A stretch of DNA of 39,447 nucleotides from Candidatus Actinomarinales bacterium (GCA_004214055.1 SGYT01000006.1:1-39447); one strand, 5' to 3'. Positions 1 through 9,714 are shown, counted from the first letter of the stretch. Program-made: numbers and translations. Notes: a model not told the origin generated them from the letters alone.

Positions 1-36
1 TCATTTTTGGATATATCAAATATAATCTTTAAGTAA

Positions 37-118
37 GCCCGGATGGCGGAATTGGCAGACGCGCTGGATTCAAAATCCAGTATCTTCGGATGTGGGGGTT
101 CGACTCCCCCTCCGGGTA
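37..118 (+). tRNA. tRNA-Leu (anticodon CAA)
   Basis: Acceptor gcccgga/tccgggt (first pair G-U), anticodon stem-loop ctgga-ttCAAaa-tccag, long variable arm, T-arm gggggttcgactccccc; no encoded CCA. Confidence 0.95.
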
Positions 119-167
119 CTTTTATTTTTAATTAGGTTTAAATACTGATCAAGTTAATAATGAAGTT

Positions 168-542
168 GTGAATAATATATCAAAAATTAGTTTCTTAATA
201 TTTATTATTTTTGTGACTGGAGTAATAATTTACTCAATAACTACTGCAGAAAATTATGGAGATAACTACATAGAAGAAATACGTGTAGCGGATGCTGATA
301 ATACTCTTGAAACCTTAAATAATGAAATCGCTATTGAGATTGGTAAATCGGTCTGTAATGAAGCAAAAAATTGGAGCGATGAAGAAACATCTTTACTTTC
401 AGTCCAAAACATACTTCATCAAAATGGTATAGATGTAAAAAAAGAAGACAGAATAATTCCAATTTTAAGATTTCAGTCTATTTATGAATTATGTCCCGAA
501 AACATAAGTGTTATGGAAGGAATATTTGGAAACAATGAATAA
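168..542 (+). CDS. Hypothetical single-pass membrane/secreted protein (124 aa, GTG start)
   Basis: ORF track; N-terminal hydrophobic segment ISFLIFIIFVTGVIIYS followed by an acidic soluble region; no recognised family. Confidence 0.55.
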   Translation: MNNISKISFLIFIIFVTGVIIYSITTAENYGDNYIEEIRVADADNTLETLNNEIAIEIGKSVCNEAKNWSDEETSLLSVQNILHQNGIDVKKEDRIIPILRFQSIYELCPENISVMEGIFGNNE

Positions 543-1131
543 ACAAGTTTTAGAGAGGTTACCTCAATTATTGTTTGGTCTATTTTTATGTGGTTTTGGA
601 CTTGCTTTTACAATTGAGGCTAAATTGGGATTAAATTCTTGGGATGTTTTTCATGATGGTTTTAGTCAATTGATAAATGTAAAGATAGGATTTGCTGGAG
701 TCGTTACAGGGTTTATTTTGCTTCTTGGGTGGATTCCATTAAAGCAAAAACCTTTCATTGGAACAATAGTTAATATACTTACAATCGGAAATGTAATTGA
801 TTTGACTATGTATTTCTTACCATCTCCTGATTTATTTTGGCTTAGACATTTGTATCTATATTTTGGTACTGTTGTTTTTGCTATGGGTGTGGGAATATAT
901 ATAGGTTCTGGACTTGGTCCGGGCCCAAGAGATGGAATTATGACAGGAATATCTAGAAAGGGACCAAGTATTAGAAATACAAGAATTGCAATTGATTTTA
1001 CAGCATTCATTATTGGTGTCCTGCTTGGTGGTTCCTACGGATATGGAACAGTAGTTATGGTTTTGACAGTTGGTCCAATAGTTCAGTTTGCTTTAGAAAG
1101 ATATGATAAGGGTACAATTTATAGCTTGTAA
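535..1131 (+). CDS. YczE/YitT-like integral membrane protein
   Basis: GFGLAFTIEAKLGLNSWDVFHDGFS and GIGSGLGPGPRDGIMTGIS-type segments typical of the YczE/YyaS group; internal ATG at 535 preferred over 508 because of overlap with the upstream ORF. Confidence 0.75.
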   Translation: MNKQVLERLPQLLFGLFLCGFGLAFTIEAKLGLNSWDVFHDGFSQLINVKIGFAGVVTGFILLLGWIPLKQKPFIGTIVNILTIGNVIDLTMYFLPSPDLFWLRHLYLYFGTVVFAMGVGIYIGSGLGPGPRDGIMTGISRKGPSIRNTRIAIDFTAFIIGVLLGGSYGYGTVVMVLTVGPIVQFALERYDKGTIYSL

Positions 1132-1698
1132 TTAAATTTTAATAAATTCTTGAGCACCGGTTTTGTTTGTTATCAATTTACGTCTTGGTCTTCCTCTAAA
1201 ATTTACTCTAGAAACAGGTTCTTGACCAAGAAAGCATCCTTTTTCGAAATTAAGAAAAGTTAGGAGCCATTTAGTTTCATTGGGTAATAACCCATTTTCT
1301 ATAGTTTCTAATGTCGGAAGCTCAGTGTTTAAAGTAATCTCATCCCAAGTCGACAAATCATTTCCTTTATAGTTGTAATCAAATCCTGCCTCAAATGTAT
1401 CTGAATCAATTTTTAAATTAACATCTATATCTTTTATTTCTATTTCACATTTAATTCTTATTTTGTATTTTTCAAAAGTTTCTTTTATTTTTACTAATTC
1501 TTCATTTTTTTGATATATATTTACTACTTCACCATTTTGCTCAGTCAAGAACCAATAATTTATCTTTCCATCAGGAAATAGTAGAAAAGATGGTACTATT
1601 TTTCCTTCAACAAATTCATTAGAAATTAGCGAATCTAAAAATGAAACTGCATCTTCTCCTTGAAAAGTTAAGACTTTATCTACTTTTATGTATTCCAT
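1132..1698 (-). CDS. ygfZ: YgfZ/GcvT-like folate-binding protein (compact)
   Basis: KGCFLGQEPVSR matches the K-G-C-[hydrophobic]-x-G-Q-E YgfZ signature; the track start 1719 overlaps ccdA. Confidence 0.8.
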   Translation of the reverse strand: MEYIKVDKVLTFQGEDAVSFLDSLISNEFVEGKIVPSFLLFPDGKINYWFLTEQNGEVVNIYQKNEELVKIKETFEKYKIRIKCEIEIKDIDVNLKIDSDTFEAGFDYNYKGNDLSTWDEITLNTELPTLETIENGLLPNETKWLLTFLNFEKGCFLGQEPVSRVNFRGRPRRKLITNKTGAQEFIKI

Positions 1699-1700
1699 TC

Positions 1701-2408
1701 TTATATTGTACTTAACCAATCAAGTTTTAAATAAATAAATAAGTTTTGAAATAATGAAGCAAGAACGTACATCCTGTCCGAGAATATTAACAAGCCTATA
1801 AAAACTAAAATGCTTCCAGATATTTTATTTGAATATTTCTGAAAAATAGTAAAAAACCTACCTCTAAGATTAACTTTTGTTGAAAGTAATGGCATTGATA
1901 TGAATGGAATAGCTAGTCCTAATGAATAAGCAGATAATAAAAATATACCCTCGCTTACTGTTTGTCTGTTTGATGATAATGTAAGTAGTGCACCTAAAAC
2001 AGGACCTATGCATGGAGTAAATCCAAAAGCAAAAGTTAAACCCAAAATAAAATTTTTAAAACTTTTAAATTTATTCAAATCTACATAATTTGCGGTGTAA
2101 AAATATTTTTGATTCAAATTTGGAAAGAAGAGTATTAAACCAAAAATAATTATAATTAATCCACTTATCATTGATAAAGATTGTGAGTTTCGAGAAAAGA
2201 AAGATCCTATGTTGGTTGCTATTGCAGCTAAAGAAATAAAAACAATTGTAAAGCCAAAAGTGAATTGTATTGAACCAATCAAGCGTGCCCGAATATTTTT
2301 TTCTATTTCTGAAAATATTGCAAGATAACCAGGGACCAAAGGGAGTACGCAAGGTGAGAAAAAAGATAATGCTCCAAAAATAAACGCTATAAATAAATTA
2401 ATTTCCAT
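1701..2408 (-). CDS. ccdA: CcdA/DsbD-type cytochrome c biogenesis transmembrane protein
   Basis: SFFSPCVLPLVPGYL and FTPCIGPVLGALL motifs, multiple TM segments; start at internal ATG MEINLF. Confidence 0.88.
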   Translation of the reverse strand: MEINLFIAFIFGALSFFSPCVLPLVPGYLAIFSEIEKNIRARLIGSIQFTFGFTIVFISLAAIATNIGSFFSRNSQSLSMISGLIIIIFGLILFFPNLNQKYFYTANYVDLNKFKSFKNFILGLTFAFGFTPCIGPVLGALLTLSSNRQTVSEGIFLLSAYSLGLAIPFISMPLLSTKVNLRGRFFTIFQKYSNKISGSILVFIGLLIFSDRMYVLASLFQNLFIYLKLDWLSTI

Positions 2409-2409
2409 A

Positions 2410-3042
2410 TTATTTAATTCCCTTACGACCATATTTGCTACAAATAGGACATAAATCTTTTTTATGTGATATAGCTGGACAGTATTCACGACCAAAATAT
2501 ATCATCTGTAAATGTAGTTTATTCCAAGATTCTTCAGGAAATAAACGTTTTAAATCTTTTTCTGTTTTTTCTACACTTTTCCTTGTAGATAATGCCCACC
2601 TCCAAGCTAAGCGATGAATATGTGTATCTACTGGAAATGCCGGAACTCCAAATGCTTGACTCATAACAACTGAAGCGGTTTTGTGGCCAACACCTGGTAA
2701 TTCTTCTAGCTGTTCGAATTTTTGAGGAACAATCGAGTCATACTTATTAACAAGTATTTTTGATAGTCCCACTATTGCTTTAGATTTCTGTGGAGACAAA
2801 CCGCAAGGTTTTACAATTTTACGAACCTTATTTATACTTTTTTTTGCCATATCATCAGGATTGTTTGCAAGTTTAAATAATTCAGGAGTTACTTCATTTA
2901 CTTTTTTATCTGTACACCTAGCAGATAATAATACAGCTATTAAAAGGGTGTAAGGATCTTTATGGTTTAAAGGTACAGGTGGATTTGGATATTTCTTATC
3001 TAATATCTTCTGAATCTCTTTTACCTTAAGTTGTTTTTTCAT
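2410..3042 (-). CDS. nth: Endonuclease III
   Basis: LPGVGHKTASVV helix-hairpin-helix, VDTHIHRLAWR, C-terminal cysteine cluster CPAISHKKDLCPICSKYG. Confidence 0.95.
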   Translation of the reverse strand: MKKQLKVKEIQKILDKKYPNPPVPLNHKDPYTLLIAVLLSARCTDKKVNEVTPELFKLANNPDDMAKKSINKVRKIVKPCGLSPQKSKAIVGLSKILVNKYDSIVPQKFEQLEELPGVGHKTASVVMSQAFGVPAFPVDTHIHRLAWRWALSTRKSVEKTEKDLKRLFPEESWNKLHLQMIYFGREYCPAISHKKDLCPICSKYGRKGIK

Positions 3043-3082
3043 ATAATTATTTTATACAATATATTAATGTTCACTTATTCAG

Positions 3083-3910
3083 ATGTTTAAGAAAAAAAGA
3101 GTTATAGCTGTTAACGCATTGATCCTTGCAGCTTTATTGTTTGGATCAACCTTTATTATTGTTAAAAACTTGTTAGATTCTTTATCTCCAACAACTGTTG
3201 TCTTTCTGAGATATTTAATTGCATCAATATTATTTCTTTTTTCTGGAGGAATTCCAAACAAAGAATATATAAAACCTGGTTTACTTATGGGACTCTTTCT
3301 ATGGATTGGATATATTACGCAAACTCAAGGTTTACTTACAACTTCAACAATAAATTCAGGAATAGTCACTGGATTCTATATTGTTCTTACACCTATATTT
3401 TCAAAATTTATAAATAAAACAAACATTGAGAAGAAAAATTATATTGGTTCAACATTTGGTTTTCTAGGTATATTTTTAATTGCAATAAATAATATTGATG
3501 AACTATTTGGAAATTTATTTACTTTAATCTGTGCTTCGGGATATGCACTCCATATAGTAATGGTTGAGAGGTATATAAAAGATAAGAATATCTCCAAACT
3601 AATGTTTATACAATCATCTGTTGGTGCATTACTTTGTTTGCCTTTTTTAGAATTTAATGAACTTGGTAAAAGCATTGATTATTTGTATCCAATTATGTTT
3701 CTAGGACTTCTTGTTAACTTTTGTGCTTTTTATCTTCAATTGTTCGGTCAAAAATTTATAAACGCATCTACTGCATCTTTATTATTCGGACTAGAAGGAG
3801 TTTTCGCTTTATTAATTGGAGTATTTTATGTTGATGAAGTATTAAATATGACAAACTGGTTAGGAGTAATAATTGTTCTTTTTTCTATTTACTATGTTAT
3901 TAAAGAATAG
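3083..3910 (+). CDS. EamA/DMT-superfamily transporter
   Basis: About ten hydrophobic helices; FGSTFIIVKNLLDSLSPTTVVFLRYLIA typical of EamA repeats. Confidence 0.88.
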   Translation: MFKKKRVIAVNALILAALLFGSTFIIVKNLLDSLSPTTVVFLRYLIASILFLFSGGIPNKEYIKPGLLMGLFLWIGYITQTQGLLTTSTINSGIVTGFYIVLTPIFSKFINKTNIEKKNYIGSTFGFLGIFLIAINNIDELFGNLFTLICASGYALHIVMVERYIKDKNISKLMFIQSSVGALLCLPFLEFNELGKSIDYLYPIMFLGLLVNFCAFYLQLFGQKFINASTASLLFGLEGVFALLIGVFYVDEVLNMTNWLGVIIVLFSIYYVIKE

Positions 3911-4163
3911 AATTATTTTTTTGAATATTATTCATATATCTCATTATTAATCTAAGTAAAAATACTAATAAGAAAAAAGCACTAATTAAAAATACGAGAA
4001 GTCTGGGACCTTCGCTTATGGGTATGCTGCAATTAACTAGGTCTTCACATAAACCAAAAGCATTGCCCCCATTAGATAGGTCATAAACAATTATTAATGG
4101 ATACCCTAGAATCGATACTAATGAAACTAGAATAAAAAAAACTATAACTCTTAATAAAAACAT
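3900..4163 (-). CDS. Small two-TM membrane protein (87 aa)
   Basis: ORF track; two hydrophobic segments around a Cys-containing loop (CEDLVNC); overlaps EamA tail-to-tail. Confidence 0.55.
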   Translation of the reverse strand: MFLLRVIVFFILVSLVSILGYPLIIVYDLSNGGNAFGLCEDLVNCSIPISEGPRLLVFLISAFFLLVFLLRLIMRYMNNIQKNNSIL

Positions 4164-4177
4164 ATTTTTTTTATTTT

Positions 4178-4185
4178 AATATAGT
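4178..4185. promoter_or_regulatory. Overlapping divergent -10 elements: + TATAGT (4180-4185), - TATATT (4183-4178)
   Basis: Both lie in the 29-bp gap between the 87-aa gene (-) and thyX (+); the + element ends 7 nt before the thyX ATG. Confidence 0.4.
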
Positions 4186-4192
4186 TACATAA

Positions 4193-4849
4193 ATGAAAGT
4201 TAAATTAATAAGTTATTCAAAACCAACTGAAGAAGTTAATAGTGAAGGAATTGAGGATGCTCAAGAATTAGTTGCTTTTTGTGCACGAGTTTCAAACCCA
4301 TCTAATCAATTAAATACTGAAACAAGCGAAAAACTTATAAATTACCTTATTAAAAATGCTCACTGGTCTCCTCTAGAAATGGTAAGTGCTTGTTTAGAAA
4401 TAGAGACAACTAGAGACATTGCAAGACAAATGTTAAGACATAGATCTTTTAGTTTTCAAGAATTCAGTCAAAGATACGCAAACCCAGTTAAAGACTTAGA
4501 ATTTGTAACAAGAGAAGCAAGATTACAAGATCCAAAGAACAGGCAGAATTCTATAGAGACTGATAATTCAGATATTGTAAACGAATGGAATTCTAAGCAA
4601 AATGAGGTTATTGAAATTGCAACAAAAGCATACAACTGGGCTATTGAATCAGGTATTGCAAAAGAACAAGCAAGATCTGTGCTCCCGGAAGGAAATACAG
4701 TAAGTAAATTATATATGAATGGAACTTTAAGAAGTTGGATACATTATATAGAACTTAGAACTGCTAACGGAACACAAAAAGAGCATATGGAGATAGCTAA
4801 TGCATGTGCTGAAGTTATTAATAATATTTTTCCTATGGGGAAAAATTAA
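4193..4849 (+). CDS. thyX: Flavin-dependent thymidylate synthase ThyX
   Basis: RHRSFSFQEFS (RHRx7S ThyX motif), QARSVLPEG. Confidence 0.96.
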   Translation: MKVKLISYSKPTEEVNSEGIEDAQELVAFCARVSNPSNQLNTETSEKLINYLIKNAHWSPLEMVSACLEIETTRDIARQMLRHRSFSFQEFSQRYANPVKDLEFVTREARLQDPKNRQNSIETDNSDIVNEWNSKQNEVIEIATKAYNWAIESGIAKEQARSVLPEGNTVSKLYMNGTLRSWIHYIELRTANGTQKEHMEIANACAEVINNIFPMGKN

Positions 4850-4850
4850 A

Positions 4851-5060
4851 TTAAGAATCTAATTTATATTTAAATACTAAATAATTATCAACAATTTCAA
4901 ATTCTGATTCAGAAATAAGCATATAGTCTTGAAAGTCTTCTTCTGCTTGCTTTATGAAAGCGAGCCTTTCATCACCTCCTACTGGTGGTATAGATCTATT
5001 TTTTACAGCTTCTGCTCTTTCCTTAAATCTATTTTGAAAATCACTTATATTAAATGTCAT
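4851..5060 (-). CDS. Conserved hypothetical protein (69 aa)
   Basis: Fills the gap between thyX and dnaE; RAEAVKNRSIPPVGGDERLAFIKQAEEDFQDY looks conserved-protein-like. Confidence 0.6.
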   Translation of the reverse strand: MTFNISDFQNRFKERAEAVKNRSIPPVGGDERLAFIKQAEEDFQDYMLISESEFEIVDNYLVFKYKLDS

Positions 5061-5073
5061 AATTAGATTGTAA

Positions 5074-8000
5074 TTAGTTTGAAAGTAAAGTATTTATTTC
5101 GTTTCGTAATTCAGTAGTTTTTTTAATATTAATTGACTTTAGTTCTAATAATTTTGAACCCTCAGTAGAACTTACTTCTAACTCAACTTTTGAATTTCCA
5201 GGATGTCTCTGTAATAATTCCTTTAACAATATTAAATTATTCTTATCAAGTATTTCTTCCGATACAGATATTCTCAATGGAGTATTATCTTGATCTAATA
5301 CCATCTTCGATGGTTCTATAATTTCTATATCTCTTGCTCTTATAATATTCTCTGAGCCTCCTACGTATGTACCTGTTACTTTTATATAAGGTTGTCCATC
5401 TAAAGTTGAGTTATATTTATCAACTAATTTATTAAATAGTAAAACTCCTACAGACCCTGTTATTTCTTGTATGTCTAATTGAATCCAAGGATTGCCTCTT
5501 CTAGATACTCTTTTTTGAACATTTGAAACAAGACCTGCAATAACAACATTAATCTCATCTTCATCTGTATAGTCTAATAATTCAATAACGGAATGCGAAG
5601 AATCTGACCTTAGTACTTCTCCGTATCCGTCTAACGGATCTTCACTTACAAAGAAGCCAAGCATTTCCCTTTCTCTATCCAATAATTCATTTTTATCCCA
5701 CTCAATGTTTTGTATTTTTGTTTTATTCTCACTATTTTCGAATTCAAAGAGAGAACGCTGCGAGCTTTGTCCATTTTTCTTAAGTTCTTTTGCATCTTCA
5801 ATCAAATCAACTATTGATTCAAATATTCCCCTTCGTGGGTATCCAAATTTATCAAAAGCCCCACCTTGTACCATGGCTTCTATTCCTCTTTTGTTTAAGG
5901 ATCTAGAGTCAATACGAGATAAAAATTCCTCTATAGATTCAAAACTTCCATTTTCTCTTTCTTTAATTATTTTTTCAGCTGTAACATCACCAACATTTCT
6001 TATAGCTGAAATACCAAAAACTATCTCTTTGTTACTAACTGAAAAATCTTCTAAACTTTCATTTATATCAGGTGTGCAAACTTTAACTCCTAAATCTCTC
6101 GCTTCTGAAAGAAAAATAGCTGTTCTGTCTTTATCTCTTTTAACTGATGTTAAACAAGCAGCTATATATTCAGCTGGATAATTAGCTTTTAAATATGCAG
6201 TTTGATAAGCAAGCAACGCGTAAGGAACTGAATGACTTTTATTAAATCCATATCCAGCAAAATAAGCAATCTGATCAAAAAGTTCTATAGCAAATTGTTG
6301 AGAGTAGCCATTCTTAACCGCACCATTTTTAAATTTTTCTCTTTGCATTTCCATTACTTTAGGTATTTTTTTTCCCATTGCCTTTCTTAATTCATCTGCT
6401 TCATTTAATTCAAAGCCAGATATTTTTTCAGCAATTTGCATTACTTGCTCTTGATATAAAATCACTCCATAAGTTTCCGAAAGTATTTCCTCAAGGTCTT
6501 TATGTAAGTATTCAATTTCTTTTCTTCCTGTAGCCCTATCAGTAAATTCATTATGCATACCCGCGCCAAGGGGCCCGGGTCTAATAAGAGCTACCAATGC
6601 AACTATATCTTCAAAGTTTCTTGTTTTTAAACTTCTAGAGGTTGACTGAGCAACCCTACTTTCTAATTGAAATACTCCTGTCATTTTTCCTTCAGCAAAT
6701 AACTCAAAAGTTTTTTCATCATCTAACGGAACATTATCAATATTTAAATTTTTATCACTTATAAGTTCTAGGGTTCTATCTATAATTGACAGATTCCTTA
6801 ATCCTAAAAAATCCATTTTTAGAAGTCCCAATTTTTCAACTGCGTGCATTTCAAATTGTGTAACTAATTCTGCTTCTTTTCCTTTTTGTTGAACTGGTAA
6901 ATATTTTGTTATAGTGTCTGGTGAAATAACAACTGCAGCCGCGTGAATACCGTCTTGTCTCCTAAGCCCCTCTAAACCAAGTGCTATATCTATTATTTTT
7001 TTTACTTCTTCATCTTTTTTATATTGGTCTCTTAATTCTGATGATGCTGAATAAAATTCTTTACTGTATCCGCTCTTGTTTTCCTCATCTAGTTTTAAAC
7101 ACTCTGAAATTGTCGCAGTATTTCCAAGTATCATTGGTGGCATCATTTTTGCTACTTTATCGCCAGATGAATAAGGAAGTCCTAAAACCCTAGCTGAATC
7201 TCTTATTGCTTGTTTAGCTTTTATAGTTGCAAATGTAATAATATGAGCAACTTTATCTTCACCATATTTATTAATTACGTAATTTATGACGTCAGTTCTA
7301 TATCTTTCATCAAAATCCATATCAATATCTGGTAACTCTTTTCTACCTTTATTAAGAAATCTTTCAAACAATAATCCGTATTTAAGTGGCTCTATACCCG
7401 TAATACCAAGACAATAAGCTACTATTGAACCTGCAGCTGAACCCCTTCCAGCTCCTGTTCTTATTTTATTTTCTTTTGCATAATTAATAAGATCACCAAC
7501 TATAAGAAAATAGGATGCAAAACCCATTGAGTTTATAACTTCAAGTTCGTAATTTATTCGATCTTTAATTTCTTTTGTAATGTCTTGATATACTTCTTTC
7601 GCACCCTCTAATACTTTTTTATTTAAGTATTCTTCTGCCGATGTATTTTCCTTAGGAACAGGAAATGCAGGAAGATAATACTTGGGAGAACTAAAGCTGT
7701 ATTTAATTCTTTCTGCAATTTCTAATGTATTATCACATGCTTTAGGGTATATATTTTCAGGAAATAGTTTTCTCATTTCTTCTGAAGACTTAACATGGTA
7801 CCCAGATCCATCAAATTTAAATCTTGTATCGTCATCTAATGTTGCATTTGTTTGCACGCAAAGCAAAGCATCGTGAGCTGAACTATCTTCTTTATTAACA
7901 TAGTGAGAATCGTTGGTGGCTACTAAAGGAGCGCCGAGATCTTTAGAAATCATAAGTAAATCAGGCAGAATAAGCTTTTGTTGTTCTATTCCATGATTGT

Positions 8001-8565
8001 GTAATTCAATATAAAAGTTTTCTTCACCAAAAATTGATTGATAAAATTTAGCTTTTTCAAGAGCTTTAGAGTAGCTCTTTTCTCCTTCTTTGTTACCTTC
8101 TTCAGTAGAGCCATCAGGTGCTAGAAACTGAGATATCTCACCTCCAAGACATCCAGATAAAGCAATTATTCCTTCGCTGTGTTCTTTTAGTAATTCATAA
8201 TCAACTCTTGGCTTATAATAATAACCTTCTGTAAATGCTCTGCTTGCCATATTAACTAGATTCCAATATCCAATTGTATTTTCAGCTAATAGTGTTAAAT
8301 GGTATCTCTTATTATTCTCTCTATCAGGCCTTTCAAATCTTGAGTCATTAATTACATATGCTTCATAACCAATTATCGGGATTAACTCTTTATCTATTGC
8401 CGAATTATAAAATTCTAAAGCCCCATAAAGGTTTCCATGGTCAGTAATAGCTGCTCCAGGTTGTCCAAGTTCTTTAACTTTATCAAGGTAAGTTTCGATT
8501 TTTGCTGCACCATCTAACATTGAGTACTCAGTGTGTGCATGTAAATGTACAAATGATTTGCTCAT
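5074..8565 (-). CDS. dnaE: DNA polymerase III alpha subunit
   Basis: PHP domain HLHAHTEYSMLDG/TDHGNLYG/TNDSHY, polymerase motif PDIDMDFDERYR, GRGSAAGS, C-terminal OB fold; 1163 aa. Confidence 0.98.
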   Translation of the reverse strand: MSKSFVHLHAHTEYSMLDGAAKIETYLDKVKELGQPGAAITDHGNLYGALEFYNSAIDKELIPIIGYEAYVINDSRFERPDRENNKRYHLTLLAENTIGYWNLVNMASRAFTEGYYYKPRVDYELLKEHSEGIIALSGCLGGEISQFLAPDGSTEEGNKEGEKSYSKALEKAKFYQSIFGEENFYIELHNHGIEQQKLILPDLLMISKDLGAPLVATNDSHYVNKEDSSAHDALLCVQTNATLDDDTRFKFDGSGYHVKSSEEMRKLFPENIYPKACDNTLEIAERIKYSFSSPKYYLPAFPVPKENTSAEEYLNKKVLEGAKEVYQDITKEIKDRINYELEVINSMGFASYFLIVGDLINYAKENKIRTGAGRGSAAGSIVAYCLGITGIEPLKYGLLFERFLNKGRKELPDIDMDFDERYRTDVINYVINKYGEDKVAHIITFATIKAKQAIRDSARVLGLPYSSGDKVAKMMPPMILGNTATISECLKLDEENKSGYSKEFYSASSELRDQYKKDEEVKKIIDIALGLEGLRRQDGIHAAAVVISPDTITKYLPVQQKGKEAELVTQFEMHAVEKLGLLKMDFLGLRNLSIIDRTLELISDKNLNIDNVPLDDEKTFELFAEGKMTGVFQLESRVAQSTSRSLKTRNFEDIVALVALIRPGPLGAGMHNEFTDRATGRKEIEYLHKDLEEILSETYGVILYQEQVMQIAEKISGFELNEADELRKAMGKKIPKVMEMQREKFKNGAVKNGYSQQFAIELFDQIAYFAGYGFNKSHSVPYALLAYQTAYLKANYPAEYIAACLTSVKRDKDRTAIFLSEARDLGVKVCTPDINESLEDFSVSNKEIVFGISAIRNVGDVTAEKIIKERENGSFESIEEFLSRIDSRSLNKRGIEAMVQGGAFDKFGYPRRGIFESIVDLIEDAKELKKNGQSSQRSLFEFENSENKTKIQNIEWDKNELLDREREMLGFFVSEDPLDGYGEVLRSDSSHSVIELLDYTDEDEINVVIAGLVSNVQKRVSRRGNPWIQLDIQEITGSVGVLLFNKLVDKYNSTLDGQPYIKVTGTYVGGSENIIRARDIEIIEPSKMVLDQDNTPLRISVSEEILDKNNLILLKELLQRHPGNSKVELEVSSTEGSKLLELKSINIKKTTELRNEINTLLSN

Positions 8566-8594
8566 AGATTTATTGTAAATGTTTTTTTATAAAT

Positions 8595-9263
8595 TTACAC
8601 TTCCATAACTTTATTATAAAATTCTGGTGGTGATGATTTAAAACTGAAGTTTTTTTTAAATAAAGTAAAATTTAATACATGGGAGTGTAGGCAAATTGCA
8701 AAAGAATTAATTAGATCATTTCTTTTTGCACCATATAAAGTGTCATTAACTATTGGAGCATTTAAATACTCCATTTGAACTCTTACTTGGTGATTTCGTC
8801 CAGTAATTAAGTCGATTAAAACTAATGAATGCTTATGTGTCGAATTAATAATCTCATATTCAGATATTGACATTCTTCCATTCTTAGCTACAGCTCTTTT
8901 TGATCTATTTGATTCAGACCGTTTTAAGGGTAATTCTATTTTTCCAGTTTCAGATGGAAGATGACCTTCTACTATCGCTAAATATTTTTTATTAACTTTT
9001 CTATCTTTGAATTCATTTTTCAAATATTTATATGTTTCATTGTTTAATGCACATACTATAAGTCCAGATGTTACTCTATCCAACCTATGCACTATTCCTT
9101 CCCTATTTTCTTCTCCCCAATCTTTTATTTCTGGTTTAATTTCAATCAAATAATCTCTTAACGTTTTTTCGTTAGATTTATTATTTGGATGAGTTAATAA
9201 ACCATTAGGTTTGTTAAAAACTATAAAGTCATCGTTTTGAAATTTTATTTCTATATTATTTAT
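8595..9263 (-). CDS. RluA/RluD-family pseudouridine synthase without S4 domain; N-terminus extends past the track start
   Basis: GIVHRLDRVTSGL and GRNHQVRVQ motifs; in-frame translation upstream of the track TTG (9149) gives INNIEIKFQNDDFIVFNKPNGLLTHPNNKSNEKTLRDY, a typical family N-terminus, but with no ATG/GTG/TTG. Confidence 0.8.
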   Translation of the reverse strand: MNNIEIKFQNDDFIVFNKPNGLLTHPNNKSNEKTLRDYLIEIKPEIKDWGEENREGIVHRLDRVTSGLIVCALNNETYKYLKNEFKDRKVNKKYLAIVEGHLPSETGKIELPLKRSESNRSKRAVAKNGRMSISEYEIINSTHKHSLVLIDLITGRNHQVRVQMEYLNAPIVNDTLYGAKRNDLINSFAICLHSHVLNFTLFKKNFSFKSSPPEFYNKVMEV

Positions 9264-9714
9264 TTTTTAACTCCGAGAGTATCAATAAACATATACCAAT
9301 AGTTATATATGTATCCGCAAAATTAAAGCTTGGAATAAAAAGTAGTTCAATAAAATCTGTAACTTTTCCATCATTTGATGTTATTAAATTATAAGCTCTT
9401 TCACCTAAATTACCAATTGCACCACCAAGTATCAAAATAAGAGAATAAAATTCCATTGATTTTGGCTCAACTTTAATGAATTGTGTAATTAGCCAAAATA
9501 AAACCATCAACGAAACAACGAATGTAATATTTGTTTTGTCACTAAAAAGTCCAAAAGCTATGCCAGTATTAAAAGTCAGATCTATAACTAATATATTCTC
9601 TATAATTACAGTTTCTTGAATATTATTAAGTCGTACAAAATATTTAATATAATTGTCTATTAAAGCCAGTAAAAAAGATAGCGTTAGCGGTTTAAATAGT
9701 TTATTAAGAATCAA
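9256..9714 (-). CDS. lspA: Prolipoprotein signal peptidase (lipoprotein signal peptidase II)
   Basis: FNTGIAFGLFS, GNLGERAYN...VTDFIEL, FNFADTYITIG; start uncertain (TTG at 9714, or 9762 overlapping the dksA-like gene). Confidence 0.88.
   Translation of the reverse strand: MILNKLFKPLTLSFLLALIDNYIKYFVRLNNIQETVIIENILVIDLTFNTGIAFGLFSDKTNITFVVSLMVLFWLITQFIKVEPKSMEFYSLILILGGAIGNLGERAYNLITSNDGKVTDFIELLFIPSFNFADTYITIGICLLILSELKNK

Noticed and set aside
666-1010. 114-aa - strand ORF opposite the YczE-like gene
   Set aside because: Shadow ORF of a recognisable membrane protein; no supporting motif
2071-2352. 93-aa - strand ORF in a different frame of ccdA
   Set aside because: Same-strand alternative frame of a well-supported gene; Phe/Asn/Trp-rich nonsense composition
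5705-6181. 158-aa + strand ORF inside dnaE
   Set aside because: Antisense to a clear DnaE; Ser/Leu-rich composition is typical of a shadow frame
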